Positions 47,099-58,140 of a stretch of DNA of 64,000 nt are shown here, one piece after another (the stretch's first letter is position 1; each line of letters opens with the position of its first letter). Below the pieces are notes generated by a model that was not told where the DNA came from, did not search any database, and saw only the letters and a list, made by a program, of their open reading frames with translations. The position numbers and the translations under genes are program-made. The DNA comes from Mantis religiosa (Eukaryota; Arthropoda; Insecta; Mantodea; Mantidae). The stretch spans positions 172,259,932 through 172,323,931 of the forward strand of contig CM060952.1 in assembly GCA_030765055.1 (NCBI GenBank), given 5' to 3'.

Positions 47099-47287
47099 TT
47101 AACCCTTTCACCGATATGGACATCATTCCAAGTTAAAATGCCCCAGACCGATATGGATGTGTATAGATGTCCTGCGCATGCATGGATTTAATGCTCATTT
47201 AACGCTAATTATTTTAATCTTCCTATTTTACAATAAATTTAAATTAGTTCTATCTGGGATGTAAACGTACCCTTAAAGGTTTCTTTT

Positions 47288-47515
47288 TTAATTGTACACC
47301 TCCAAACCGGGATAAATACCCAAGGGCACATCTGAAGATTCACACCAAATAATATCGGTTTCCTTGCGAACTTCTTTTTCGCAACACACTAGACATTTTC
47401 GAAATGGTTGTGACTGTTTTGGTTGTGGGTGGTATCCTTTTAGGAAAGTGTTTTCTCTGAAGTATGAGGGGTGATGTCGTGGTGAATTTCTTACCCCGTA
47501 CCCCTGAGTATTATA
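47288..47515 (-). pseudogene. piggyBac transposase, C-terminal Cys-rich domain remnant
   Basis: The minus strand from about 47515 to the stop at 47288 reads GYHPQPKQSQPFRKCLVCCE, KEVRKETDIIWCESSDVP and LGIYPGLEVYN. In piggyBac transposases the last 60 or so residues follow P-P-x-x-K-x-x-x-x-x-R-(K/R)-C-x-V-C with several more Cys/His residues and end in L-C-x-x-P-C-F-x-x-YH. Here the first cysteines survive while the last Cys and His are replaced (L-G-I-Y-P-G-L-E-V-Y-N), so zinc binding is probably lost. The domain normally binds the element's terminal repeats. Its place next to the left terminal repeat, in opposite orientation, is the normal layout. Confidence 0.75.
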
Positions 47516-47886
47516 ATACTCAATTAGGTTACGAGCTATTTATACGCGCAAGTACAGGTAGATGAAAGTCTTGCATGAATTTACAGCTCTAAAAATTACT
47601 AAAAAATTTGCACGGTTACATCCAGTGGTATAAAAATACTTTTTTTTTTTTTTGCCATTTAACTGTTTCTCGTAAAGAGGAACAGCTAGTAATAGCTAAT
47701 CCGCATCACCCATATTTGACCCACCACTTCCCCCAAACAATGGAGTAGCTAATATGCCGTCTGTAGGCCAGTACACGTCACTGCTACTATATCCTAAACA
47801 TCTTCATAATCGCACAATAAATCTTCCAGATTTTCTACAGTAATATCAGAAGCCTGTATACATCATACGCAAGGTAATTTATTTGC

Positions 47887-48645
47887 TACATAAGGTTCAG
47901 ATCATATCTGGAACTTAGACGTCAATTTGTACAGCTAGACTATGTAGATAAAAACTTAGGTGTAATTCAAAATAAAACATCCACAGAGAAAATAGTACAG
48001 CAAGGTGTGCCCCAGGGTTCAATATTGGGCCCATTTTTATTTCTCTTATATATTAATGATTTAGGTTAGGTTTAAATGAAACGGGCGAGAACATCAATTT
48101 GACACTCTTTGCCGATGATACCAGCATATTAATGACTGGGAAAACCTCGAATGAGGTATTAAGCTATAATAATACTTTTAATACAAAAAATTGTCAATTG
48201 GTTTTTAAAAAATAAGCTAACAATAAATGAAGAAAAATCAGTAGCTATAGGCTTTCACCACAAACTAAATAACACTGCTCAATTCCCAAGTATATACTTA
48301 GGGAATAAATCACTACTCTATGAATCAAATACCAAATTTCTAGGAATATGGTTAGATGAACATTTAAAATGGGAAAAACAAATTCAGCAACTAGAATTGA
48401 AACTAAGCAGAATTACATTCGTTATTAAATCAATGAGGGAGTCTGTAAACACAAATGTGTTGAGAATTATTTATTTTGCTTATTTTCATTCTGTAATGTC
48501 TTATGGTATACTTAGCTGGGGAAATGCTAAAGATGTATCAAAAATATTTAGACTGCAGAAAAGGGCTATTCGTTATATAGTAAATATTCCTTTCACCACC
48601 AGCTGTAAACCATATTTTAAACTACTAAAAATGCTTCCATTACCC

Positions 48646-48711
<66 letters not shown>

Positions 48712-49455
48712 GCTTTAGTTAGGACAAAAATTGTACTTGCTCAATTTGAAACAAATTCGCAGATACATACACATAATACAAGAAGTAAATCAGATCTACG
48801 CATTATAAGCCACAATACAACTTTATTCACACATAGCTTCGAACATAAAGCAGTATTATTATATAACAAACTACCCGATGGCATTAAAAGTATAACATCG
48901 GAAAAAAGGTTTAAACTAACTGTAAAATCATTTTTAAGAGAAGGTTGCTATTATTCAGTGTAAGAATACTTAAAACATGATCAGCATATCAATGCTTCCT
49001 AAAATGATGCTTGCGAATAAATACCTGTGCAACTTCGGATGTGATACTTGTAATATTGAGAAAAGCTGTAAAAAATATCCTACTAAAAGTAATGTCACAG
49101 ACAACAGATGAGTTTCTAAGAAGTAAAATTAAATAATAAAGTAAATATTGATTTTTTTTTTGGTAAAAATTATGTCTCTTACAGCCTAGTTCTTAAAAAT
49201 GTAATACATTAAACTATTATGTGACCTAAGTTGCATTATTCTTAATTACTATTTGTATTATTATTCTGTTAATTACTACTGCATTACTTTAATCACTATT
49301 GTATTATTTAACTACTATTGTATTATTTAATTACTATTGTATTATTCATAATTGTATTACTCATAAGAAATGTATTATTCTTATGGGTACAAATTTGACG
49401 AAGCCATGAATATTGTATATTCCTAAGGTGAATAAAACTATCTATCTATCATTAC
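47887..49455 (+). pseudogene. LINE-2 copy, 5'-truncated, with CTAT tail
   Basis: Reading begins [18 protein letters not shown], then [21 protein letters not shown] (motif B, 47998-48060). After a frameshift it reads NLTLFADDTSILMTG (catalytic FADD intact), NKLTINEEKSVAIGF and TKFLGIWLDEHLKWEKQI. The frame from 48397 is open for 188 codons: RIIYFAYFHSVMSYGILSWG, LQKRAIRYIV, LPLPCVYIY, then a poly(TATA) interruption and a C-terminal part ending at 48963. This is the same jockey-like lineage as 22553-23837. The TA array (48654-48708) lies in frame inside the thumb region and translates as repeated Tyr-Ile. The 3' UTR ends AATAAAACTATCTATCTATC. Target duplications were not identified. Confidence 0.85.
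48654..48708. repeat. AT dinucleotide array inside LINE-2 coding sequence
   Basis: About 27 TA units follow CTGTGTG. It keeps the local frame open but replaces the normal residues after LPCVYI, so it grew after insertion from a native TATATA. Confidence 0.95.
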
Positions 49456-50068
49456 GGGGATGGGCCATGGTTAACATTGAAATTTAACAATTTCAAATGT
49501 GTCATTCATTTAGCTCTTGATAGCTATAAGAAATCACTCTGAACACAGAGTATAAATGACTAAAATACTGAGCGAAAACAGCCGCATAAGATTACCAGAA
49601 ACCTTGGTTGAGAAACACTGTAATAACAGATGCTGACAGAGAGTTTTCTTTTCAGTATAACGCAACATATACTCGTATGATTATCGCTTGGTATAGCATA
49701 AATAAACTAAACTAGAATCGGGGAAGTCGCTTGCGTAGCTAAACATGCATACATTGGTTCGTATACACAGAAAACAAAATGATTCAAATATTAGGTGCGT
49801 TCGGCGCAAATAATGGCTTTTGCTACAGTGAAACAAAGTAGTGAAATTTCAACGATTTATTAATGTAGTCTCTACTTTATTGTTACTGTAGATGTATACT
49901 GCCTTTAATGGGTTTTAAACCAGTTTTTGCTTCGTTTAAATAACTTAGTAAATACGGAAATGTATTTATGATGCATTTTTACAGCATTTAACAATTTAAA
50001 TGTCTTCTTCTGTTTATTGGAATCCGTTTCCGGCCCCTGAAGGGTTTAAATGGCCATCAGCGAAGCGG
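49456..50068. other. Remainder of the piggyBac-like element, noncoding
   Basis: AT-rich sequence between the LINE tail and the right terminal repeat. No transposase motif is recognisable on either strand. Confidence 0.5.
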
Positions 50069-50072
50069 TTAA

Positions 50073-50114
50073 ACGTGAGGCAGACACGCTACCACCACGC
50101 TACCGAGGCGGGCT
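50073..50114 (-). mobile_element. SINE-A, right part (tRNA-like head)
   Basis: The missing head of the copy at 46912-47098: ACGTGAGGCAGACACGCTAC then CACGCTACCGAGGCGGGC. Confidence 0.9.
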
Positions 50115-50385
50115 ACCTTAGTTATAATATCCTAAAACAGTATAATAGTTGATTTTAAAATTAGATTTATAGTTTTAAGCTTTCAGCAAAACCAGAGCTT
50201 GAGCATTATTCCGCGGCAATGGTTTCATCAAACAAGCTTATATAAAATTATATTCTAAAGCTATAGCGGTATCAAATGTTAAAGTTCATATAATTTCTTT
50301 TCTTTTACCTTCAAGGTACAGTGTGCTTTAACATTTAGATAATTGTGGGAAACTGGTGGTCCCGGACCAAGGTTATGGCATTGCC

Positions 50386-50918
50386 ACTTATCACATATGC
50401 TTCCCAGGTATGGGGTTCGGCTAGCAACACTCATCTCCGAAGGCTACAGGTCCTGCAAAATCGATTTATGCGCATCGCCACGGATGCCCCTTGGTAGGTA
50501 AGAAATCAGCAACTGCATAAAGAACTTGGTCTCCTTCCTCTTCACCAGTACATACGTCAGATCGCCTCCCGCTTCTTTTCAAACCTGCCAGATGTTCCAG
50601 GAGCTGTGATGTACGACATCGGCGTACGAAACCGCCAGCCCTCGCGCCTGAAGAGACGACTCCCACAGGATCTCCTCCTTAGTGACTGATTGACAAACTA
50701 TGAATATTGTTTCACAATGACTGTTGTTCTTATCTCTTTGATTACTTGTTTGTTTTAATTAACTTATTTTTCTCTTGTTTCACAGTGTTAAGAAGATAAT
50801 AGGAGCCAACTTGGTTTTCCTTACATGTTATTATATAGTTCATAGAGATTCAATTAGCCAACAAGGATCTGTAAAGCATGTACTGCTGATCGATCATTGA
50901 ATAAAATAAAAAAAAACA
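50386..50918 (+). pseudogene. LINE-1 copy, short 5' truncation product with 15-bp target duplication
   Basis: Reads PLITYASQVWGSASNTHLRR, RFMRIATDAPW, one in-frame TAG, VRNQQLHKELGLLPLHQYI and RLKRRLPQDLLLSD, then a 3' UTR ending GATCGATCATTGAATAAAAT and an A tail. Perfect 15-bp duplications GGTTATGGCATTGCC flank it (50371-50385 and 50919-50933). It covers only the last 100 codons of the reverse transcriptase plus the UTR. It is very similar to 36262-36912. The single stop (TGG to TAG, after APW) is the only inactivating change in the copied part. Confidence 0.95.
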
Positions 50919-50933
50919 GGTTATGGCATTGCC

Positions 50934-53173
50934 TTCTGCTGCCCTGCGTTCAGTGAGATTTAAGGCCTTTTCTTCTTGGATCTTAAATACTTATTGGTAA
51001 AGGAATATTAATATTTTATTCTTGAAGTTCAATCCATAGTAAAAATAAAATGGAACCCAAACGCCTTTTGTTTTTATGACACTGGATTTCGATACCAATA
51101 CTAAAGAACAGCAATTTAACGAAAGTTACAGTGAGTTAAAATATAATTTATTGATATTTATGACGTGTGAGAACTTGTTAAGTCTGCGCTATTATTGGAC
51201 TCCAGACTGCTGAAATTTAGGTAATTGAAAAGCAGGGTGGAGTATGTTGGTTCAAGGTTCAAGAGTCCTCCAATCGAGTCCCATGAAACTCAAGTTTTTC
51301 CTTGATCGTAAGGGCAGGGATCCTTATCACAGATCAACTCAAGCTTTTGTAGTCACGTGTTATAGAATGAGGCCAGATCTGAGGTCTTTTGCATGATTGA
51401 AAAAATAGCTTTGATATGGTTTAAAAGAAGTTAAGGGATGTTAAAACATTAATCATAGCATTACCAACCTTATTACAAAAATGATGCTACCAACTTAGGA
51501 GGCACTTCATGACCACCATGTAAATTAGGCTCAAAAACTTTTAATTTAAATGTAGTTTAAAATTAAATGTTTCGGTTTGATATGTTAATAAAGATAATAT
51601 TTAACATTAATATTTTAAAAGATCTTTCTTGTCATTTTACACGCGTTGTAGGAGGCTTAGATGTAAAAATTCTTCCATTACGTATAGTTATAAATGACGT
51701 CATTTTAACTGCATTATAATTTATAGCCTCCTCATCATCATCATCATAATCATAATCACCTATCAGGTGATAAAACAGCGTAATCTTACTGATGCACAAT
51801 ATTTTGATCCATTTCACTATCATCAAATTCAAAATCAGAAACGGTTATATTATCAAATGTATCTATAATTTCTTTGCCAGTCCAATGACGTCAATACATT
51901 TTGAAATGACTATCACATGTGCAATTTGAATACTGACTCCACAGACTGAATACTGAAGATTAAAAAAAAAAAAATAGAACAAACAAACTGCCAGATCAAT
52001 CAAGAATGAAAGGATAATTTATCTAACCGAACTCAATTGTTGGTACAACTACAATTAGAGATATCAACCATTGTTGTAAAAACCAGCAGTAATCCAATAA
52101 TGGAAATTCTAAACATGTTACACAAAACATGAGCTATCTTCGGGGAGATATTAATGACCACTTTGACAAATAATTGTCTCATAAAATACCAACAATTTCA
52201 TCCTTGAAACAATTGCGCCGTTGAATAATAGAAACAGCTACTCTTCATAACTATAACTGTATGCAAAGAGCAAAATAATTAAAGTAAAGCATTTGAAAAA
52301 TTACAGAGGGTGGGTACGAAGTACTCCGCCCCACCTGTTGGCATTGCTAGGGTTAAAATGCATAGCACTCAGTAATAACTATTACAATTGAGGGTAAGAT
52401 ATTCTTAGCAGATAAATATATTTTCATTCATTATGTACTAGACTTCAGAGTCCTGAAATTATCAATAATAGGAAAAACACTCGTGTTATTTCAATAGAAA
52501 ACTTTTGTTGTCAGTTTTATTATTCTCTCTCGTAAAAGAGGTACTGGTGCAGACCAGTAAAGGATGCAGCTATTAAATCTGTGCTGGAATAAATTTTCCT
52601 GAATCGCACTAAGGAATAGGATAAAATTTTTCCTAATTCTGGTATTTTCCGTAGGCAATTTAATGTATCAAGGCTCAAAATTTATAGTTTACACAAACTC
52701 TAAGGTGGTGTATATTAGATACATCAGTTGTTAACTGCTTTAATGAATATTATAGTTTTCCTGAAATGCTTGAAAAATATGAAATAACATCCAAACAATG
52801 GATAATTATAAACTATGCTATCAGTCACGGTATTCAATATGAAGTTCAATGGATTTTATTATTTCTGAATATTTTCCCCAGTTTTATATTGTAAAAATTA
52901 AGTGAATACTTCTTTGTGAACTTCTTCACTTCTTCCAAGTTTTATCGTATTTGTATCTACAGATGGAAACCTATATTTACCAAGAAATAAAAGCATGCAT
53001 CTTTAACAAATCCAGGTGCAGTAATTATGGGCCTGCATAATTTCATATCCTTTAAAAATTATTGAACATTTTGATTCTGCTTTACATTTTCTAATTGCTA
53101 TTTTTACCCCTTAATGCTTGACTGGCTTATTAAACGGTAGGTAAATTATGCCATTATTTTATCGTATATTTCT
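50934..53173. other. Long stretch without recognised gene
   Basis: AT-rich sequence. A minus-strand 66-codon frame (51832-51632) contains DYDYDDDDEEAINYNAVKMT, made partly by an ATC-rich stretch at 51727-51760, and is not recognised. Confidence 0.5.
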
Positions 53174-53177
53174 TTAA

Positions 53178-54352
53178 GAGGGGATGTATGAGAAAATGTT
53201 CAAAAAATCTACTTTTTTATTGTTTTGTAAAATAGTATATAATGTTAGCTATCAAACACCAAAATATTATGACTGTACGTGGTCTGTATGTACCTTTAAA
53301 AAGTTAAATGCCCTGGTGTTGCATAGTAGCAACACATAGTCTTCCATCAGCTGTCTTGGAATCTATAAAGCCCACCTACCAATTCTTAGCACACCCAGAC
53401 TTGCTAAAAAAAATGCCACTATGGAGAGACACAAAACCCAAATGAAAGCCCCAACAGTTTGATATGGAAAAGGTGTCCCAAAACAACATTTGTGTCTTCC
53501 ATAATGGTGAAAATTGCTACATTTGATGCTGCAGTAGTGTTTAATGATGGGAATGTTGGCAGAAAGAAAGTTATGCACCAGTTAGGGTATCAACCTGGTG
53601 TGTTTATTGAAACAATTTTGCAGAGTATCGACAACATTCGCATCGCTGGTGCAGAAAGAGCTACGAAATTAATGCAGAAAGAAGCAAGACAGAAAAGGAA
53701 TTTAAAAAGAAAGGCTGAAGAAGACCAGAATGAGGATTCAGACTATGGATATGGGAAGTTCTGACTTAAAATTAAAAGGCAAACTAAATAATACTTATTG
53801 TATTTTTAATTGCCTTTCCCCGTAACTTGCATTTTCTACAACTTCAACCCATTTTTCTCTTATACTACTTCATCTACAGTGATGCAATTTAGCACACAGC
53901 TTTCTTATGCCACAATGAACATATTGTTGGTTCTGGAATTTAAGATTAAGCTCCAGATGGAATGTGATGATACAAAATATATGAAATTACTTTAATTTTT
54001 AAAGGATGCATATGATTAACATTTTTTTTTAATTCTATACAGCTTCAATTAGAAATATAAATCCAAAAAATCCAAAAAAATCCATTCATTTTAGTGTGTT
54101 TTAAAATATACCAAATTTCAGAAATATAGCTTATGTTAATTTTGAAAAAAATGGGCTTAAGTTTGTAATTATCTCTGCATATAGAAAAAAATATGTAGCA
54201 TTAGTTATAAACAATGGAAAATTATGAAAAAAAATTGTGCATAATAACTGTACTATCTTAAATAAGTACACTAAGTGTCACTTCTCTAACTTGAAAACTT
54301 TGGTTGTTATGCCTATTTATGTAAGACCCTGAATATTTGCATACGTCCCCCC
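53178..54352 (+). mobile_element. Kolobok-like element 1 (TTAA-flanked)
   Basis: TTAA at 53174-53177 and 54353-54356 bounds 1175 bp. The ends are similar inverted: GAGGGGATGTATGAGAAAAT on the left and GGGGGGACGTATGCAAATAT in reverse complement on the right. It carries a transposase fragment on the plus strand. TTAA duplication plus G-rich termini is the Kolobok pattern (piggyBac ends begin CCC). The right TTAA is shared with the next element. Confidence 0.75.
53313..53763 (+). pseudogene. Transposase C-terminal fragment (Mutator-like/Kolobok type), element 1
   Basis: The frame runs from SAVLESIKPTYQFLAHPDLL (53355) through CHYGETQNPNESPNSLIWKR, CPKTTFVSSIMVKIATFDAA, VVFNDGNVGRKKVMHQLGYQ and a basic tail (ARQKRNLKRKAEEDQNEDSD) to YGYGKF and the stop at 53763. 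I recognise the order P-x-Y-x-x-L-x-x-x-x-LL-x-x-C ... (T)QN-x-NES-x-x-x-x-IW-x-x-CPK-x-x-F, then FN-(D/S)-G and a Lys-rich tail ending Y-G-x-G-x-F, from arthropod proteins usually labelled Mutator-like transposase domain. The ORF from 53459 is intact to its natural end. The N-terminal three quarters, with the first catalytic residues, is missing. Confidence 0.72.
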
Positions 54353-54356
54353 TTAA

Positions 54357-55591
54357 GGGTATGTATGACTGAAATTTCATGAAAATCGTGAAAATAACGA
54401 CTTTTTTATTTTAATTCTATAAAATAATTTAGACATTCCCGAATGTGAAAAATGCATAATTTGCCTCCGGATGCCATTTTTAAATGCTTATTTAAATGTC
54501 GGTGACCTTTAAACTCTGTCAGAGTCACGCCTTCTTTTGCCTACATCCACATTCTTTGTCTGTTTTCCGTTCTTAAATTTTCAATTCAAGAAAAGAAAAA
54601 TAAGGCTTTCAGAAAAAATAGTTCCTAAAATATTGCCAATATATCAGAGGCTGGCTTCTACAACATTACTAGAGAGGTGCAAAACAGGAAAAACACAGAA
54701 TACCAATGAATCTTTGCATCATGTCATATGGAATAAGTGCCCAAAGGAAGTTTTCATTATCAAAACAAAAATTGGATCTTGCTGTTATTAAAAGCATCAT
54801 GAGTTTAACATGGGTAGTCTTAAGTCATTGGAGCTGCAGCAAAATATCAGAGGTGAAAGTGTAGTAGACTAGCAAGGAAAACTTCAGTGCAGCGAGATCA
54901 GACTCGTATCCTGCAAAGCAAGAAGCGAAGTTGTGCAGAAGAAAAGCAACATCTAAAGAAGAAAAAGGTGGAAAAAGCAGCAACAGAGGAGAGGAAAAAG
55001 AAATCTGAGGGTCCAACCTATCAGCCTCGTGGATTTTCATGTGAGTTATGCAATCAAATCTTTAATCGCTGTTTTCTCAATGTTCATATTTTCAGCATTT
55101 TTCTTCCTGTAAAATGCTCCTTGCGATGCAGTTTTTGTACTACATTCATGAAATTTCCTACACAGGTTCAGAGTATCATGAGGAATGGAAATTGCCCTAG
55201 GTTTTATTGTGAAATGTATATAAGCATCTATTTTTAATTTTCAAACACAAAACTTACAGTTTTTTACACAAAAAAGAATATTTGTAAATTAAAAAATTTT
55301 TGTGACCTAAACTAAAGGAGACACAGAAAAACCCAGAGCAATTTCAAAAAGTATGTGTATTATGAACATAGGGTTAAAATATTAGACCAAAATTCAAAAT
55401 ATTTTGTCGCAAGGGACTTTTTTAGTGACGTAACAAAAAACAAACAAAATTTATCATAATTTCTAAACTGATGGAGAAAAATGGTTTAAATTTAGGTTGT
55501 AACATGTTTACATTATACAACACCTATGGTGTAAATTTGAAAAAGCTAGCATTATTAGTTCAGAATTTGAAAATTTTAGTCATACATACCC
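54357..55591 (+). mobile_element. Kolobok-like element 2 (TTAA-flanked)
   Basis: Perfect-looking terminal inverted repeats, GGGTATGTATGACTGAAATT at the left and GGGTATGTATGACTAAAATT in reverse complement at the right, are flanked by TTAA at 54353-54356 and 55592-55595. The 1235-bp element carries a fragment of the same transposase family as its neighbour but has different termini, so it is a different member. Confidence 0.82.
54560..55052 (+). pseudogene. Transposase C-terminal fragment (Mutator-like/Kolobok type), element 2
   Basis: Frame one reads SEKIVPKILPIYQRLASTTL, LERCKTGKTQNTNESLHHVI and WNKCPKEVFIIKTKI up to a stop at 54791. After frame changes the distal part reads DQTRILQSKKRSCAEEKQHL, KKKKVEKAATEERKKKSEG and PTYQPRGF, matching the basic tail and terminal Y-x-x-G-x-F of the family. 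The FN-(D/S)-G region between them is destroyed. It differs enough from element 1 to represent a separate lineage: NTNESLHHVIWNKCPKEVF against NPNESPNSLIWKRCPKTTF. Confidence 0.72.
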
Positions 55592-55663
55592 TTAAGGCAG
55601 AAAAGAACTTATTTCGCTTAATCTCTTCATTATCCTTTTTGGATTACATATTCATAATGTTTT

Positions 55664-56215
55664 CAGAAGGACTAGTCCCTCCCAAGACTGGGCAGGCATT
55701 TAGTAGGAGTGCTCTTAATAAAGTCGTGTAGGGTAGTGTGCAGTTTTTTAATTTGAGTGAAGATCTTCTGTTGAGAAGAGGGTAGAGCTTAGCCAGTGTT
55801 GCTCGAGTTAGTTTGAGTTTGTTACTTATGTGTTGTTTCCATGTGAGTCGTCGATCCATCTCAACAAATGCACCATGGTCAGAAATAGTCAACTACATAG
55901 ACAAACTGGAATCAGCACCATTCAACAGTCAATTTCTTCACAAGCCGAAAAGTTCTACAGCAACCTAAAACACGTCTCAGGAGCCATTTACTATTCCAGC
56001 TTTCCACCCCGCATCAGGAGTCGCCTACCACTGGATCAGCTCTCACAACAAGATCTTCTGTAATACTTAAAACAATAATGTACCTACCTATGGGGGGCCC
56101 AATTGGGCTCTCCTCATTTCATTGTTATCCATTGTATAATGTATGTAAATAATGTCTATGATCAATGATCTGTAGAGCGCAGATGCGCTGATCAATCAGT
56201 AAATGAGTTTAAAAA
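55664..56215 (+). pseudogene. LINE with 5' inversion, with target-site duplication
   Basis: The insert is flanked by 10-bp duplications ATAATGTTTT (55654-55663 and 56216-56225). Its right part (from about 55886) reads on the plus strand QLHRQTGISTIQQSISSQAE, KFYSNLKHVSGAIYYS and RIRSRLPLDQLSQQDLL, the C-terminal tail of a jockey-like reverse transcriptase. A 3' UTR follows, ending ATCAATCAGTAAATGAGTTT and a short A tail. Its left part (55664-55885) reads on the minus strand DRRLTWKQHISNKLKLTRAT, LAKLYPLLNRRSSLKLKN and LNACPVLGG, which belongs just upstream of the right part. So the two halves of one coding sequence are inverted relative to each other. Confidence 0.88.
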
Positions 56216-56225
56216 ATAATGTTTT

Positions 56226-57367
56226 GTACTAAATAAATACATGAATAATTAGTTTCTAATTTATGGCTATGAACTATTCCAAGATTGCATCAGTTTCTGT
56301 TAGCATAACGTGTTTTTGTACAGAAACAAACGCTCTAACGTTAATATGCCATCCAAAAATATTTCCTTTTTAATTTTTACTTATGAATAACCCTCCAGCT
56401 AATCCCGCTTCCCTTAACATTCATTCCACCAACTGCTCCATCATCAGATATTCCTTTAACTATTTCACTGATTTTCGCATCTTCCCCTTATTCGTCCTCA
56501 TATTATATCGGGCTATTCACGCAAGTAGGATGTTCTCTTTTATGACAGGAGTAGCTCAACTTTGACAAGCGTCTGATTCCAGGCACTCACTTCAAGTCCG
56601 CCATTATGGAAGGATAAATGGAAAAAGAAGAAGTAATGAACAAAGAGTGTATCAGCTTCTTTTAGCACCCTATGTTCATTAAGCGTATAGAGTTAGATAA
56701 GCCAATAGAAAATCTGGTTCTGTGGGACATAATTATGAGTTACTTTTTGGCAGAGTTTTACTTCAAGTGGTAAGCTAATTAATCATTCGATCAAGGAGAA
56801 CGAAAACGTGAGGGAGGCTGTACACAAAATGTTTGTACGAACTGGTTCCTGCTACGCAACTGATGCATGCGACGTAATTATTGTTATCCTGACTTGCCCT
56901 TGATACATATATTCGGGGATCAGCAGCAACGGTATGGGCGTGGCTGATTATCTGGCCTGACAAAAATTGATTGCCGGTTGTAGAATTACTGCCCGGTAAT
57001 CCTTAGGTCTCCGTGCAATGTCTTTAGCTGTCAATCGTGATTGTGCACTTCACGAACTGCCGCCATTAATTAAATTATTTGGAGGGAGGGGCAAAATACA
57101 TGAGGTAATTTTAAATCGCGCACGGCTGAAACCCTGGAGACTCCAGCACTGGACAAAAGTTCTTGTATTGCTATCTCAATTACACGACCGAAGACTGCCA
57201 AAGGCGCTGCCTGTATAACCACTAAAATATCTTTAAGTGCCACAAAAAGTTGATCTAGACCTTCAAAGATTTCACCTTGACTTCAATGCCATTACAATGT
57301 CAACAGTGGGGTCCAAATATTCTTGGCATGCAAAGCATGTAGTATAAAACTGTTCAGCCCTTTAGAT

Positions 57368-57368
<1 letters not shown>
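56226..57368. other. No recognised feature
   Basis: Mixed AT-rich sequence. Frames at 56383-56565, 56775-56963 and 57018-57218 lack motifs. Confidence 0.5.
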
Positions 57369-57460
<92 letters not shown>

Positions 57461-57469
57461 TCTCTCTCT
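57369..57469. repeat. CT dinucleotide microsatellite, about 100 bp
   Basis: CTCTCT units with two TTT interruptions near 57453 and 57459. The minus frame is Glu-Arg repeats and not a gene. Confidence 0.96.
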
Positions 57470-57904
57470 CATCTCGCTTATGCGTTTTAAATAATAAAAT
57501 GGATAGGGTAACAAAACAGAATATCTTATTAACTATGCAATAGAAATTAAATTCATTCATGATAAAGATCAATATTGTTGACATTGACAGTAATGTCTTA
57601 TAACACTAATGCCCGATTTCACCAACAGATGTTAACATCAACGTTAACAAATGTAACGTAACAAGTGTCACAGCTCTAACACTAATGTTAAATTTCTTGC
57701 ATTTCACCAACCTGTTTTCTGAAAATGTTAACAAACATGTGTTAACGCCAAGAAACTTGTAAATATCTCAACTATAGAAGGCTATGGATGAGTCGTATTA
57801 TTTTCTGAAGTACTACGATGCGCTTTTGTTTTCATTTTCGTCTGCACAAGCTGAAAAATGACGGATGAACAAAATGATAAAGCCGTGAGACAAATTCCTC
57901 ATCG

Positions 57905-58140
57905 ATGGAGAAAGAATTGTTAATTGAATTGGTGACGAAGTGTAAGGGTATCGTGGAAAATAACAGGATGGATGCGGTGAATGTAAAAGAGAAAGATGTC
58001 ACGGGGAAAATACTGGAAACGAATTTAATTCAAATGCATGTGTCACTACTACAAGCACCAAACAACTTGTCAGTATTACGTAAATTATAACGAGGTGCGA
58101 AGGACAAGTGCCTTAAACGTTTCAAGACGGGAGGTGGACA
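57905..58140 (+). pseudogene. Harbinger-associated Myb/SANT-like DNA-binding protein, remnant
   Basis: From ATG 57905 the frame reads MEKELLIELVTKCKGIVENN, RMDAVNVKEKDVTGKILETN, then (after a stop at 58088) RGAKDKCLKRFKTGGGQ. The order K-E-L-L-(L/I)-E-L-V-x-K-Y-K-x-I-(I/V)-E-N-K-x-(T/S)-DA-x-x-x-x-EK, a linker, and a K-x-x-x-x-x-TGGG end is that of the Myb/SANT-like (NAIF1-type) domain. In Harbinger elements this second protein assists the transposase with nuclear entry and end binding. The tryptophan usual after the EK-x-x-A motif is gone (KDVTGK), and stop codons break the third helix. The C-terminal part is duplicated in tandem downstream. Confidence 0.75.

Larger units (their letters stand above)
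47103..50068 (-). mobile_element. piggyBac-like transposon in a SINE-A, carrying a LINE
   Basis: TTAA at 47099-47102 and 50069-50072 flanks the 2966-bp element. Its ends resemble each other in inverted orientation: CCCTTTCACCGAT at the left and CCGCTTCGCTGAT at the right in reverse complement (9 of 13 identical). TTAA duplication with CCC/CCG-type short terminal repeats is the piggyBac pattern, and a piggyBac C-terminal Cys-rich domain lies just inside the left end. Without the LINE at 47887-49455 it would be about 1.4 kb, so most of the transposase gene is deleted. Confidence 0.82.

Noticed and set aside
57354..57584. A 76-codon frame with an Arg-Glu repeat
   Set aside because: It is the CT microsatellite read on the minus strand.
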